Positions 14,945 through 23,063 of a stretch of 64,000 nucleotides of DNA are shown here, piece by piece. The DNA lies in NCBI GenBank assembly GCA_965212245.1, contig OZ243107.1:2046001-2110000 (forward strand), read 5' to 3'. Each line of letters opens with the position of its first letter. Position 1 is the stretch's first letter. The notes below the pieces were generated by a model that was not told the origin of the DNA, did not search any database, and saw only the letters and a list, made by a program, of their open reading frames with translations. The position numbers and the translations under genes are program-made. The DNA comes from CAKZNE01 sp040222435. Lineage in GTDB: Bacteria > Bacteroidota > Bacteroidia > Flavobacteriales > Schleiferiaceae.

Positions 14945-15765
14945 ATGGAAACATCTAAAATGCGAAGATAGAAATAGGTAACCGGTATTGCGAACAATAA
15001 ACTATCAATACGATCAAGTATCCCTCCATGGCCTGGTAAAAAGCGTCCGGAATCTTTCATATTGAAGCCACGTTTTATTGCTGACTCAAAGAGGTCGCCC
15101 ACCGTTCCGAATACGATTACCAATACCGCCAAACCTAGCCATTCCAGAAGCGATAAAATGTTTATATAACTGGAAAGTATGTAAGCAGCAATTAAGGTAA
15201 ATACAACACCTCCCAAAAAACCTTCCCAGGTTTTATTGGGCGAAATTCGTTCCAAGAGCTTGTGTTTGCCAAAGCTCCTGCCAATGAGGTAAGCAAAGGT
15301 GTCTGATGTCCAGATGAGGATAAAAACAGCGGCTAATAACCAGGGTTCATTGTTGCCCAAAGCACGGGGTATTTTAGGAAGCAGGAACAAGGGAAGTCCG
15401 ATGTAAACAAGTCCGAAGATAACGTGAAAGAGTTTTTGAGGAACTTCAGCATGCTTAACAAATACCTGGCTGATCATAAGGATCAGGAAAAGGAATATGA
15501 TAAGAAAATGGAGCAGGCTTTCTTTCTGATCTGTTATTTCAAAAAGAACTGAATAACAATAGAGGGAAAGAAAAAGGATGCCGGTCATAAGTGCAGCAGG
15601 AAGACTGATGTGTCGCTCCTTTCGGAATTGCATCCACTCAATAAGGGCAGATGCCCCTAAAAAACCAGCTAAAAAAAGGTAACCATAAGCTCCGCTGAAG
15701 CATGAAAAAAGCACCAGTACAGTATAGATCAGTCCGCTTATAGCCCTCGTAAGTAAGTTTTGCAT
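14941..15765 (-). CDS. cdsA: Phosphatidate cytidylyltransferase
   Basis: 274 residues, an integral inner-membrane enzyme with about eight hydrophobic segments. It forms CDP-diacylglycerol from phosphatidate and CTP. The signature near the C-terminus is intact: SPNKTWEGFLGG, GDLFESAIKRGFNMKDSG and PGHGGILDRIDSLLFAIP, with the Asp residues of GD and DRxDS expected to bind metal. It shares one base with the upstream LUD gene (TAATG type junction) and overlaps psd by 4 nt, so it lies within an operon headed by rsfS-ftsH. Confidence 0.96.
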   Translation of the reverse strand: MQNLLTRAISGLIYTVLVLFSCFSGAYGYLFLAGFLGASALIEWMQFRKERHISLPAALMTGILFLSLYCYSVLFEITDQKESLLHFLIIFLFLILMISQVFVKHAEVPQKLFHVIFGLVYIGLPLFLLPKIPRALGNNEPWLLAAVFILIWTSDTFAYLIGRSFGKHKLLERISPNKTWEGFLGGVVFTLIAAYILSSYINILSLLEWLGLAVLVIVFGTVGDLFESAIKRGFNMKDSGRFLPGHGGILDRIDSLLFAIPVTYFYLRILDVSI

Positions 15766-16403
15766 TAAAGTTGGTCTTCTAGCAATAAAAGATAAATATC
15801 TTTTGTGCAGGTATTGCTTCCGGTTGATTGGTCAATATCAGCTTCTTTAACAGGACCTTTAATAGTTGTGATCTGAGAAGGGATAGCTCCTTTATAACGT
15901 TCCCGTATCCCGGTTAAGCCAGAACGCAGGTTTTCTACTATTTGGCTGGTGCGTGCAATGGTGATAAAAGTCTCTGGCAACTCCACCAGTTTTTTACCTT
16001 TGGTTTGATTCTCAGAGATCATAATCCCACCGTTAAAGGAAATCAGGAATTCACAATTTGCACAGAACGCATCCGAGTTATCTAAGTCTGAATCTGTAAA
16101 TTTTAAACCAGCATTACCCAGTATAGACTGCAGATTAGGATCTTTACAAAAAATCAGGCGTATGCCTGATTCCGTGGAAATATCCTGTAAGAATGCATAA
16201 GCATCTTTTTCATCTTCGCAGTATAAAAACTTGCCACCTGATGCCGTGAAATTCTTGACAAAGGCTAAGTCTACCGGCTCTTTTTGCCGGGGTGCAAATT
16301 TACCTTTACCAGTTCCGGATTTACCTATTTCATCATCCGGCTTCCCACTTAAAACGGAAAACACTTTACCGAAAAAACTCTTTTTCTTTTTGGATTCCTC
16401 CAT
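15765..16403 (-). CDS. LUD domain protein (LutC/YkgG-like)
   Basis: 212 residues. A basic N-terminal tail is followed by a linker and a LUD domain with features such as FCANCEFLISFNGGIMISE, IARTSQIVENLRSGL and the closing NTCTKDIYLLLLED. LUD proteins of the LutC type support lactate oxidation with the iron-sulfur proteins LutA and LutB, which are not here. The conserved position between ftsH and cdsA, seen widely in Bacteroidota, suggests a different and still unknown role. The gap to ftsH is 38 nt. Confidence 0.8.
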   Translation of the reverse strand: MEESKKKKSFFGKVFSVLSGKPDDEIGKSGTGKGKFAPRQKEPVDLAFVKNFTASGGKFLYCEDEKDAYAFLQDISTESGIRLIFCKDPNLQSILGNAGLKFTDSDLDNSDAFCANCEFLISFNGGIMISENQTKGKKLVELPETFITIARTSQIVENLRSGLTGIRERYKGAIPSQITTIKGPVKEADIDQSTGSNTCTKDIYLLLLEDQL

Positions 16404-16441
16404 TCTTCAGAATATAGGTTTTACGGAGGATGCCGAAATTG

Positions 16442-18568
16442 TTAATCCTTCTTTTTATCGGCTGCCTCCTCTTCTTTTTCTGCTGCTGAATTCAGATCAG
16501 CTCCATTGTGATTACCTGGAGATTCGATATTTTTTTCCTGAACCTCATTATTAATTGGCTCTTCAGTTGGTTCTTCTTCTTTTTGCCAGGGGCGCTTGCC
16601 AAATATTTCCTCCAGATTCTCCTTAAAAATAACTTCTTTATCCAAGAGAAGGTCCGCCAGTTTAGATAGTTTTTCCTGATGAGTTGTTAATAATTCTTTA
16701 GCTCTAATGTATTGAGCTTCAATTATTTTACTGATTTCTTCATCAATCACTTGTGCAGTGCGCTCACTGTAAGGCTTATTAAAGTTATAATCATTGTTAT
16801 TCTGGCTGTCGTAATATGTGATATTACCGATCTTATCATTAAGCCCGTAAATAGTTACCATAGCTCTGGCTTGCTTGGTTACTTTTTCCAGGTCACTCAA
16901 TGCTCCGGTAGATATTTTACCAAAAACAATTTCCTCGGCAGCACGACCACCCAACGCGGCACACATCTCATCTGTAATCTGTTCGGTGTTGGTAATCTGC
17001 CTTTCTTCCGGAAGGTACCAGGCCGCTCCAAGAGAACGTCCACGGGGAACAATAGTAACTTTTACCAGGGGGGCTGCATGCTCTAACATCCAGCTTATAG
17101 TGGCGTGACCAGCTTCATGATAAGCAATTACTTTCTTCTCATTTTTGGTAATGATCTTGTTCTTTTTTTCCAAACCGCCAATGATCCGGTCTACTGCATC
17201 CAGGAAATCCTGTTGATCAATAGCATCCTTTTCCTTTCGGGCTGCAATCAATGCTGATTCGTTACATACGTTAGCAATATCAGCACCGGAAAAACCTGGT
17301 GTTTGTTTGGCCAAAAACTCAGTATCTACCAACTTGGAAAGCTTAAGTGGCTTCAAGTGAACTTTGAAGATCTCCTTGCGCTCATTTAAGTCCGGAAGAT
17401 CCACGTATATCTGGCGGTCAAAGCGACCGGCCCGCATGAGGGCACGATCCAGAACATCAGCTCGGTTGGTAGCGGCAATTACTATAACGTGCTCATTGGT
17501 AGCAAAACCATCCATTTCAGTTAACAACTGGTTCAAAGTGTTTTCACGCTCATCATTGCCTCCGCTAAACGCATTTTTACCCCGGGCACGGCCAATTGCG
17601 TCAATTTCATCAATAAAAATAATAGCAGGAGATTTTTCCTTAGCCTGTTTAAAAAGATCACGAACTCTGGAAGCTCCCACACCTACAAACATCTCCACAA
17701 AATCAGAACCTGAAAGCGAATAAAAAGGAACCTTAGCTTCACCGGCCACTGCTTTTGCTAAAAGTGTTTTACCTGTTCCGGGAGGGCCCACCAGCAAAGC
17801 TCCTTTCGGAATTTTACCTCCCAAAGAAGTATACTTGTCGGGATCTTTAAGAAAAGATACAATCTCCTCAACTTCTTCTTTAGCCCCTTCCAGTCCGGCC
17901 ACGTCCTTAAATGTAATTTTTACATTAGTGTTTTTGTCAAACAACTGAGCTTTAGACTTACCAATGTTAAAAATCTGTGCTCCTGCACCATTTCCACCGG
18001 AGCTCATTCTGCGCATAATGAAAATCCATATAGCAATCATCAGAATGAAAGGGAACGTCCAGGCAATAATATCACCCCAATAATCTTTACGAGTATCATA
18101 GGTTACTACCACCTTTTCACTGTCTACACCCGGATTCTTTTCGTAAAAATCGTTTAGGTTATCGTAAAAGATTTTTTCCGGCATCTCAAATGAGTAATGC
18201 GGGCCGGGATTGAGCCCACCACCAAAACTGCGTTCTCTCAGGTCAGCGTACTCATCTTTATTTTTGAGGGCTTTTTGCGAGAGATAAACCTCAACGTTTT
18301 TTTCATTGATTACCTGAACCTTGTCAATATCGCCACTTTTGAGCATGGAAGTAAATTCCCTGAAGTTGGAAGTTTCAGTGGTTCCTCCCATACTTCCAAA
18401 AATCTGGATAGCAATAAATATCAGGAAGATAATGGCATAGACCCAATAAAAATTGAATTTCCTTCCCGGACTATTACCTGGCTTTTTTCCTCCCCCGGTG
18501 CCGTTCGGGTTGTTCCCTTTCGAAAACTGTTCTTTCAATTTATTGAGTTGATTTTTATCCTTTTTCAC
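16442..18568 (-). CDS. ftsH: ATP-dependent zinc metalloprotease FtsH
   Basis: 708 residues. An inner-membrane hexameric AAA+ protease that degrades membrane and some soluble proteins. Membrane segments at about 42-58 and 167-185 flank a periplasmic domain. Walker A GPPGTGKT (261-268), Walker B IIFIDEID (316-323), the second region of homology AATNRADVLDRALMRAGRFD (365-384) and the zinc site HEAGH (484-488) are all present. The acidic C-terminal tail (EEEPTEEP, AAEKEEEAADKKKD) is usual for Bacteroidota. It lies 22 nt after rsfS and upstream of the LUD and lipid genes. In E. coli FtsH controls phospholipid/LPS balance through LpxC, which may explain the lipid neighbours. Confidence 0.98.
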   Translation of the reverse strand: MKKDKNQLNKLKEQFSKGNNPNGTGGGKKPGNSPGRKFNFYWVYAIIFLIFIAIQIFGSMGGTTETSNFREFTSMLKSGDIDKVQVINEKNVEVYLSQKALKNKDEYADLRERSFGGGLNPGPHYSFEMPEKIFYDNLNDFYEKNPGVDSEKVVVTYDTRKDYWGDIIAWTFPFILMIAIWIFIMRRMSSGGNGAGAQIFNIGKSKAQLFDKNTNVKITFKDVAGLEGAKEEVEEIVSFLKDPDKYTSLGGKIPKGALLVGPPGTGKTLLAKAVAGEAKVPFYSLSGSDFVEMFVGVGASRVRDLFKQAKEKSPAIIFIDEIDAIGRARGKNAFSGGNDERENTLNQLLTEMDGFATNEHVIVIAATNRADVLDRALMRAGRFDRQIYVDLPDLNERKEIFKVHLKPLKLSKLVDTEFLAKQTPGFSGADIANVCNESALIAARKEKDAIDQQDFLDAVDRIIGGLEKKNKIITKNEKKVIAYHEAGHATISWMLEHAAPLVKVTIVPRGRSLGAAWYLPEERQITNTEQITDEMCAALGGRAAEEIVFGKISTGALSDLEKVTKQARAMVTIYGLNDKIGNITYYDSQNNNDYNFNKPYSERTAQVIDEEISKIIEAQYIRAKELLTTHQEKLSKLADLLLDKEVIFKENLEEIFGKRPWQKEEEPTEEPINNEVQEKNIESPGNHNGADLNSAAEKEEEAADKKKD

Positions 18569-18590
18569 TATAGCTGTTTAAAGTCTTCTT

Positions 18591-18968
18591 TTAATATTTG
18601 TTTTCCAATACGGTTACCTCAGCATCGCTCCAAAGGCTATCCAGATCGTAAAACTCGCGAATATCTTTCTGGAAAACGTGTGCCACTACATTGACATAAT
18701 CAAGCAACACCCATTCAGAATTGTCGCGTCCTTCCACGTGCCATGGTTTGTCGTTAAGCTTTTCACGAACCACTTTCTCAATAGAATCACTGATCGCATT
18801 AACCTGCGTATTAGAGTTACCGTCACAAATAACAAAAAAGTCGCATACAGAGTTTTCAATATCACTAAGGTTGAAAATTGTAATATTCTGACCCTTCACT
18901 CCTTCCATTCCTTCTACAATAGAGTCTACTATCTCTGAAAACTTAACCTCTTCTTTGCTTAACTTCAT
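18591..18968 (-). CDS. rsfS: Ribosomal silencing factor RsfS
   Basis: 125 residues. RsfS binds uL14 on the 50S subunit and blocks subunit joining when nutrients run low. Family features: IVEGMEGVKGQNITIFNLSD, then SVCDFFVICDGNSNTQVNAI, then KPWHVEGRDNSEWVLLDYVNVVAHVFQ. First gene of the minus-strand operon that continues into ftsH (22-nt gap). Its -7 element is at 18990-18997, and it is divergent from birA with 84 nt between start codons. Confidence 0.96.
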   Translation of the reverse strand: MKLSKEEVKFSEIVDSIVEGMEGVKGQNITIFNLSDIENSVCDFFVICDGNSNTQVNAISDSIEKVVREKLNDKPWHVEGRDNSEWVLLDYVNVVAHVFQKDIREFYDLDSLWSDAEVTVLENKY

Positions 18969-18989
18969 GTAATGCGTTTAATTTTGGTG

Positions 18990-18997
18990 CAAAATTA
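18990..18997 (-). promoter_or_regulatory. -7 promoter element for rsfS-ftsH operon
   Basis: Read on the minus strand this is TAATTTTG, a perfect TAnnTTTG, 21 nt before the rsfS start. No convincing -33 TTG was found. Confidence 0.5.
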
Positions 18998-19052
18998 CGT
19001 AAATAATATGCCGGCTCATTCCTAAGTCAGTCTCCGGCTCCCTGAATAAAGT

Positions 19053-19799
19053 ATGGAAACACTATTTATCGGTCAAGAAACAATAAAGCTTGCCGTGGTA
19101 GAATCAACGAATTCCTACCTGAAGAACATCATTAAAAATGGTAATCCGGCTGAAGGATTAACCATTATTGCTGAATATCAAACATCAGGCCGTGGACAGT
19201 TTGGCAATAGTTGGGAGGCTGAAAAAGGGAAAAACCTATTGTTCAGTGTTTTATTAAGGCCACATTTTCTGATTCCTGAGCGCCAGTTTATTCTTAATAT
19301 GTCAGTCTGTCTTGCTGTAGTAGATAGTCTGAATGAAATTAGTCCGGGCTTTGAGATTAAATGGCCGAATGATATCCTGTATAACAAACAGAAAGCAGGG
19401 GGGATATTAATTGAGAGTTCTATAAGTTCTGAGTTTCTTGAAACCACAGTAGTGGGTATCGGCCTCAATGTAAACCAAACTGATTTTAATCATCAAAAGG
19501 GCAGAACCTCCCTAAAGAAAATTAATGGTAATACTACGGATACCAATTACCTGATGCAAAAAATTCTTGAAAAACTGGAAAGCCGCTACCTGAGACTTAA
19601 GAAGGGGAATGTGACTGGATTATTCAGGGAATACTATTCCATCATGTATGGCATGGAGAAAGAGTTGCCGGTATGGATTGAAGGTTCAGAAACCTCCATA
19701 AGACCATTGGCTGTTGAACCCAGCGGGGAACTTTTAGCCTTACATAAAGGTAAAAAAGTTCGCTTCCGTTTTAAGGAAGTAAAGTTTATCCTCAACTAG
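19053..19799 (+). CDS. birA: Biotin-[acetyl-CoA-carboxylase] ligase
   Basis: 248 residues. It activates biotin with ATP and attaches it to the carboxyl carrier protein of acetyl-CoA carboxylase. Catalytic-domain motifs: VESTNSYLKN, the biotinyl-AMP loop GRGQFGNSW, KWPNDILYNKQKAGGILIE and VVGIGLNVN. There is no N-terminal winged helix, so unlike E. coli BirA it should not act as a repressor. It is divergent from rsfS, a conserved Bacteroidota arrangement, and its 3' end overlaps the convergent SRPBCC gene by 4 nt. Confidence 0.96.
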   Translation: METLFIGQETIKLAVVESTNSYLKNIIKNGNPAEGLTIIAEYQTSGRGQFGNSWEAEKGKNLLFSVLLRPHFLIPERQFILNMSVCLAVVDSLNEISPGFEIKWPNDILYNKQKAGGILIESSISSEFLETTVVGIGLNVNQTDFNHQKGRTSLKKINGNTTDTNYLMQKILEKLESRYLRLKKGNVTGLFREYYSIMYGMEKELPVWIEGSETSIRPLAVEPSGELLALHKGKKVRFRFKEVKFILN

Positions 19800-20188
19800 A
19801 TTTCAGACAATTTATCGGCCAGATTTTCCAGGAAATTTTTCAGGGGTTTTTCAACCATCATGCGCATCATCATGTTGAAATCTCCGTCAAATTTAAAATG
19901 AGCCTGACAAGTATCATCGGTTAGTGAGGCGATATGACAGGCCATGGTGAAATTGAGCTTAGAGCTGGCCGATTTAAGTTTGATGTAATCCGGACGTTTT
20001 TCTTCATCGGCAATAACCCTGACTTCAGGTAAACCTTTCATTTGAAACATGAAGGAATCCTCATCTGCCTCAAATTTTTGTACCGCATCGGGCATTAGCT
20101 GGTTAAAATTTTTGAAATCACGCAGCTGATCGTAAAGTGCTTCTGACGACTTATTGACCGTTACGGTTTTTGATTCAAGGTGTAACAT
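19796..20188 (-). CDS. SRPBCC (START-like) family protein
   Basis: 130 residues. It begins MLHLESKTVTVNKSSEALYD with QLRDFKNFNQLMPDAVQKFE, the usual first strand and helix of the polyketide cyclase/START-like helix-grip fold. SSKLNFTMACHIASL follows as central strands, and the long C-terminal helix (MMVEKPLKNFLENLADKLSEI) closes the pocket. It is cytosolic and likely binds a lipid or other hydrophobic ligand, which is unknown. pyrE lies 48 nt upstream on the same strand, so cotranscription from pyrE is possible. The end overlaps birA by 4 nt. Confidence 0.8.
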   Translation of the reverse strand: MLHLESKTVTVNKSSEALYDQLRDFKNFNQLMPDAVQKFEADEDSFMFQMKGLPEVRVIADEEKRPDYIKLKSASSKLNFTMACHIASLTDDTCQAHFKFDGDFNMMMRMMVEKPLKNFLENLADKLSEI

Positions 20189-20236
20189 GAAATTTTGGTT
20201 TATGAGTTGAATGAAGGTTAAAAAGAAACAATAGAT

Positions 20237-20878
20237 CTAGTTTTGCCATTCGGAAGGGTTTTCACGCCACTTCTTCAAAGTTTCCATGGTAGCCTGATCC
20301 ATGTAGCCGCTGGAATTTACCTGCTCTAAGAGATGTGTGTAATCGCTTAATGTTAACAACCGGCAATTAGCATTTTTAAAATTTTCTTCGGAAACAGGGA
20401 AGCCATACGTAAAGAAGGCCGCCATTCCCAATACATTGATATGGGCATCACGCAAGGCCTGAACCGCCTTTAGGCTGCTGCCACCAGTGCTTATAAGATC
20501 TTCCACAACCACCACACTCTGGCCGCTTTCTATCTGACCTTCAATCTGGTTTTTCCGGCCATGACTTTTAGGTTCAGGGCGTACATATACAAAAGGAAGT
20601 CCCATTTCCTGAGCAACCAAAACCCCCATGGCAATAGCCCCGGTAGCCACCCCCGCAATTAAGTTAGGGGTACCATATTCTTCACGGATGGCTTTTACCA
20701 TATTCTCTCTCAGGAAATTCCGGACTATCGGGTAACTTAAAGTGATGCGATTATCACAATATATAGGAGATTTCCATCCGCTGGCCCAGGTAAAGGGGGC
20801 CTCGGGTTGTAATTTTATTGCCTTAATTTGCAGGAGTTGCTCGGCTGTTTGGCGGGCTAATTCAGTATCAAAAATCAT
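20237..20878 (-). CDS. pyrE: Orotate phosphoribosyltransferase
   Basis: 213 residues. It makes orotidine monophosphate from orotate and PRPP in de novo pyrimidine synthesis. The PRPP loop SVVVVEDLISTGGSSLKAVQ is near residue 120, and the substrate segment PFTWASGWKSPIYCDNR is near 27-43. The flexible catalytic loop VYVRPEPKSHGRKNQIEG is also present. Start codon and the divergent NUDIX start are separated by only 8 nt. A -7 element on the minus strand (20884-20891) overlaps the NUDIX start codon, so the pyrE transcript must have almost no leader. No other pyr gene is in the window. Confidence 0.97.
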   Translation of the reverse strand: MIFDTELARQTAEQLLQIKAIKLQPEAPFTWASGWKSPIYCDNRITLSYPIVRNFLRENMVKAIREEYGTPNLIAGVATGAIAMGVLVAQEMGLPFVYVRPEPKSHGRKNQIEGQIESGQSVVVVEDLISTGGSSLKAVQALRDAHINVLGMAAFFTYGFPVSEENFKNANCRLLTLSDYTHLLEQVNSSGYMDQATMETLKKWRENPSEWQN

Positions 20879-20883
20879 GGCTT

Positions 20884-20891
20884 CAAATGTA
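20884..20891 (-). promoter_or_regulatory. -7 promoter element for pyrE, over the NUDIX start codon
   Basis: Minus-strand TACATTTG (perfect TAnnTTTG), 5 nt before the pyrE start codon. It includes the ATG of the divergent NUDIX gene (20887-20889). Confidence 0.5.
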
Positions 20892-21483
20892 TAAAGTTTT
20901 CATCAACGATTCGTCCCTGGAGTTTGTTCCAAATCACCCTGAAAACCAGAATGTGGTGCATTGGAAAGAAAGAGACCGGCTTGAGGAATGGATTGAAAGA
21001 ATGGAAACAACCGAAGAAGTGGCACACTATGCATTGGCTACTGAAGACCCGGAAGAACTCTGGACCCGTTTTATGAGCTTTTATAAGCATATTGATGCAG
21101 CTGGGGGAGTAGTACGCAATAAGCTCAATGAGATATTAATGATCTATCGGCTGGGTAAATGGGATTTGCCTAAAGGGAAACTGGAAGACGGTGAAAGTGT
21201 GGAAGAGGGAGCTATGCGTGAAGTGATAGAAGAATGTGGTATAACTCAACTTGAGATTATAAAAGCCTTACCCGCTACGTATCATACCTATTTTATAAAC
21301 GGGCAGCGAGTTTTAAAGCGCACGTATTGGTTTACTATGCGAACAGATCACCATACAGAACTGGTACCTCAAAGGGAAGAGCAAATTACTGAGGCACAAT
21401 GGGTAAAGCCGGACAGGATGCCTCAATATCTGGAGAATACCTATGCCAGTATCCGGTGGCTTTTGCAGCAAACGGATTTTTGA
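20887..21483 (+). CDS. NUDIX hydrolase
   Basis: 198 residues. The N-terminal segment (1-65, MYKVFINDSSLEFVPN) is the lead domain found in Bacteroidota NUDIX proteins. The Nudix box at about 97-119 reads GKLEDGESVEEGAMREVIEE, continuing C-G-I. This matches Gx5Ex7REUxEExGU, with metal-binding Glu residues in REVIEE. It should hydrolyse a nucleoside diphosphate linked to another group, but the substrate is unknown. Start codon is 8 nt from divergent pyrE. The stop lies one base from the convergent coaD stop, so neither gene has a visible terminator here. Confidence 0.92.
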   Translation: MYKVFINDSSLEFVPNHPENQNVVHWKERDRLEEWIERMETTEEVAHYALATEDPEELWTRFMSFYKHIDAAGGVVRNKLNEILMIYRLGKWDLPKGKLEDGESVEEGAMREVIEECGITQLEIIKALPATYHTYFINGQRVLKRTYWFTMRTDHHTELVPQREEQITEAQWVKPDRMPQYLENTYASIRWLLQQTDF

Positions 21484-21484
21484 A

Positions 21485-21943
21485 TCAGGCTACCTGAACA
21501 GCTTTGGGTACAAATTGAGAATAATCTCCTCCGTGGCGGATCACATCGCGCACAATACTGGAACTGATGGAGGAAAGCCCGGATGCCGTTAATAGAAAAA
21601 CCGTTTCCAGGTCATGATTTAATTTACGATTGGTTTGGGCTACCGCTTTTTCAAATTCAAAGTCAGCCGGGTTTCTGAGCCCTCTTAAAATATACCCGGC
21701 TTCTTTTTCGCGACAATAGTTAACGGTTAAGCCTGAATAGGAATCCACTTCAACTTTAGATTCATGTGCGAAAGTTTGTCTGATCCATTCCAGGCGCTGT
21801 TCCAGTGGAAACATATACTTTTTAGTGGCGTTCTTTCCAACCGCTACTATGATCTTATCAAAAAGTGGCAGGGCACGACTTATAATGTCGTGATGGCCTA
21901 AAGTGATGGGGTCAAATGAACCCGGGAATACAGCAGTTTTCAT
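21485..21943 (-). CDS. coaD: Phosphopantetheine adenylyltransferase
   Basis: 152 residues. It catalyses the fourth step of coenzyme A synthesis, transferring AMP to 4'-phosphopantetheine. Motifs are complete: MKTAVFPGSFDPITLGHHDI with the TxGH nucleotidyl-transfer site, RGLRNPADFEFE, and the closing SSSIVRDVIRHGGDYSQFVP. It overlaps ddl by 4 nt (ATGA junction), so coupled translation with ddl is likely. Confidence 0.97.
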   Translation of the reverse strand: MKTAVFPGSFDPITLGHHDIISRALPLFDKIIVAVGKNATKKYMFPLEQRLEWIRQTFAHESKVEVDSYSGLTVNYCREKEAGYILRGLRNPADFEFEKAVAQTNRKLNHDLETVFLLTASGLSSISSSIVRDVIRHGGDYSQFVPKAVQVA

Positions 21944-22923
21944 TTTTTGCTTTTTAGGGCATTTTCTACGGTTTGGTCAAAGAGTTCTCCCAAAGAAACT
22001 CCGGCATACTGCGCTTGTTTAGGCAACAGACTCTCATTGCTGAGACCCGGAATGGTATTTACCTCTATTAAGAAGGGAACTCCGTTTTCCGTTACAATAT
22101 AGTCTACCCGGGCAATTCCGTTAAGATTAAGACTTTCGTAAATAAATTCACTTTCCTCCATTACCTGGGCGTAGGTACCCTCAGGAATTCGTGCAGGAGT
22201 TACCTCCTCAGAAAGGCCGCTGTATTTACTCTCATAATCAAAAAATTCATTTTTCGGAACAATGTCCGTAGCGGCCAGCGCCTTAATAAACCCACTATGA
22301 TTACTTACACCACAGGCTACTTCAGTACCTTTTACCATGGCTTCAATAATAATCTGGCTATCTACATCAAAAGCGGCTTCAATTGCTTCATTTAAATCCG
22401 CAGCGGACTTCACTTTGCTTACTCCAATACTACTTCCGCTTCGGTTGGGTTTCACAAAGCAAGGCAGGCCTACCTGTGTTATAATATCCTCTGCGTTGTA
22501 TTCTTCATGACGGGCCAGGTAATAGGCTTCGGCAATATTAACACCCAATCCTTTGAGAAGCATACTGCATTCGGCTTTGTTAAAGGTCAATGCACTTTCA
22601 AACTGACCGGAGGAAGTTTGGGGCAGACCAATCAGATCTAAATAACCAGCCAGTGGTCCATCTTCTCCCGGGGCTCCGTGTATGGCATTAAATACGGCAT
22701 CAAACTTTAGTTTCTCGCCATCAATCTGTGCGGAAAAATCGTTCTTATCAATCGGGTACTCGGCATCATTGTGTAATACTACCCAACGGTCCCTACGGAT
22801 TAAAACCAGATAAGGATTGAAGTGTATTTTGCTGAGGTTCTCAAAAACTACGTTTCCGGATTGAATTGAAACGTCATACTCGGACGAAAAACCGCCCATT
22901 ACTACGGCAATGTTGTGTTTCAT
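21940..22923 (-). CDS. ddl: D-alanine--D-alanine ligase
   Basis: 327 residues. It joins two D-alanines for the peptidoglycan stem peptide. ATP-grasp features: N-terminal VVMGGFSSEYDVSIQSG, central IHGAPGEDGPLAGYLDLIGL, ATP-binding PCFVKPNRSGSSIGVSKV, and the metal and ligand region ARVDYIVTENGVPFLIEVNT followed by IPG. Length is normal. Its start is preceded by a -7 element on the minus strand (22943-22950). coaD follows with a 4-nt overlap. Confidence 0.97.
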   Translation of the reverse strand: MKHNIAVVMGGFSSEYDVSIQSGNVVFENLSKIHFNPYLVLIRRDRWVVLHNDAEYPIDKNDFSAQIDGEKLKFDAVFNAIHGAPGEDGPLAGYLDLIGLPQTSSGQFESALTFNKAECSMLLKGLGVNIAEAYYLARHEEYNAEDIITQVGLPCFVKPNRSGSSIGVSKVKSAADLNEAIEAAFDVDSQIIIEAMVKGTEVACGVSNHSGFIKALAATDIVPKNEFFDYESKYSGLSEEVTPARIPEGTYAQVMEESEFIYESLNLNGIARVDYIVTENGVPFLIEVNTIPGLSNESLLPKQAQYAGVSLGELFDQTVENALKSKK

Positions 22924-22942
22924 AAAAGTATTAGAAGCTGAG

Positions 22943-22950
22943 CAAAGTTA
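22943..22950 (-). promoter_or_regulatory. -7 promoter element for ddl-coaD
   Basis: Minus-strand TAACTTTG, a perfect TAnnTTTG, 19 nt before the ddl start. No -33 TTG at normal spacing was seen. Confidence 0.45.
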
Positions 22951-23063
22951 ATTTTTTTGACAATGTACCGGCAGCCATTTCCTTGTATTGTAAACAGTCT
23001 TTTACTGAACCAAAAAAATAAAGACCAGAGCATTAATTTATTTATTTACACCGGCTATTAAAC

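Noticed and set aside
16875..17723. Plus-strand open frames opposite ftsH
   Set aside because: Low-complexity, Ser/Arg-rich translations opposite an intact FtsH; shadows.
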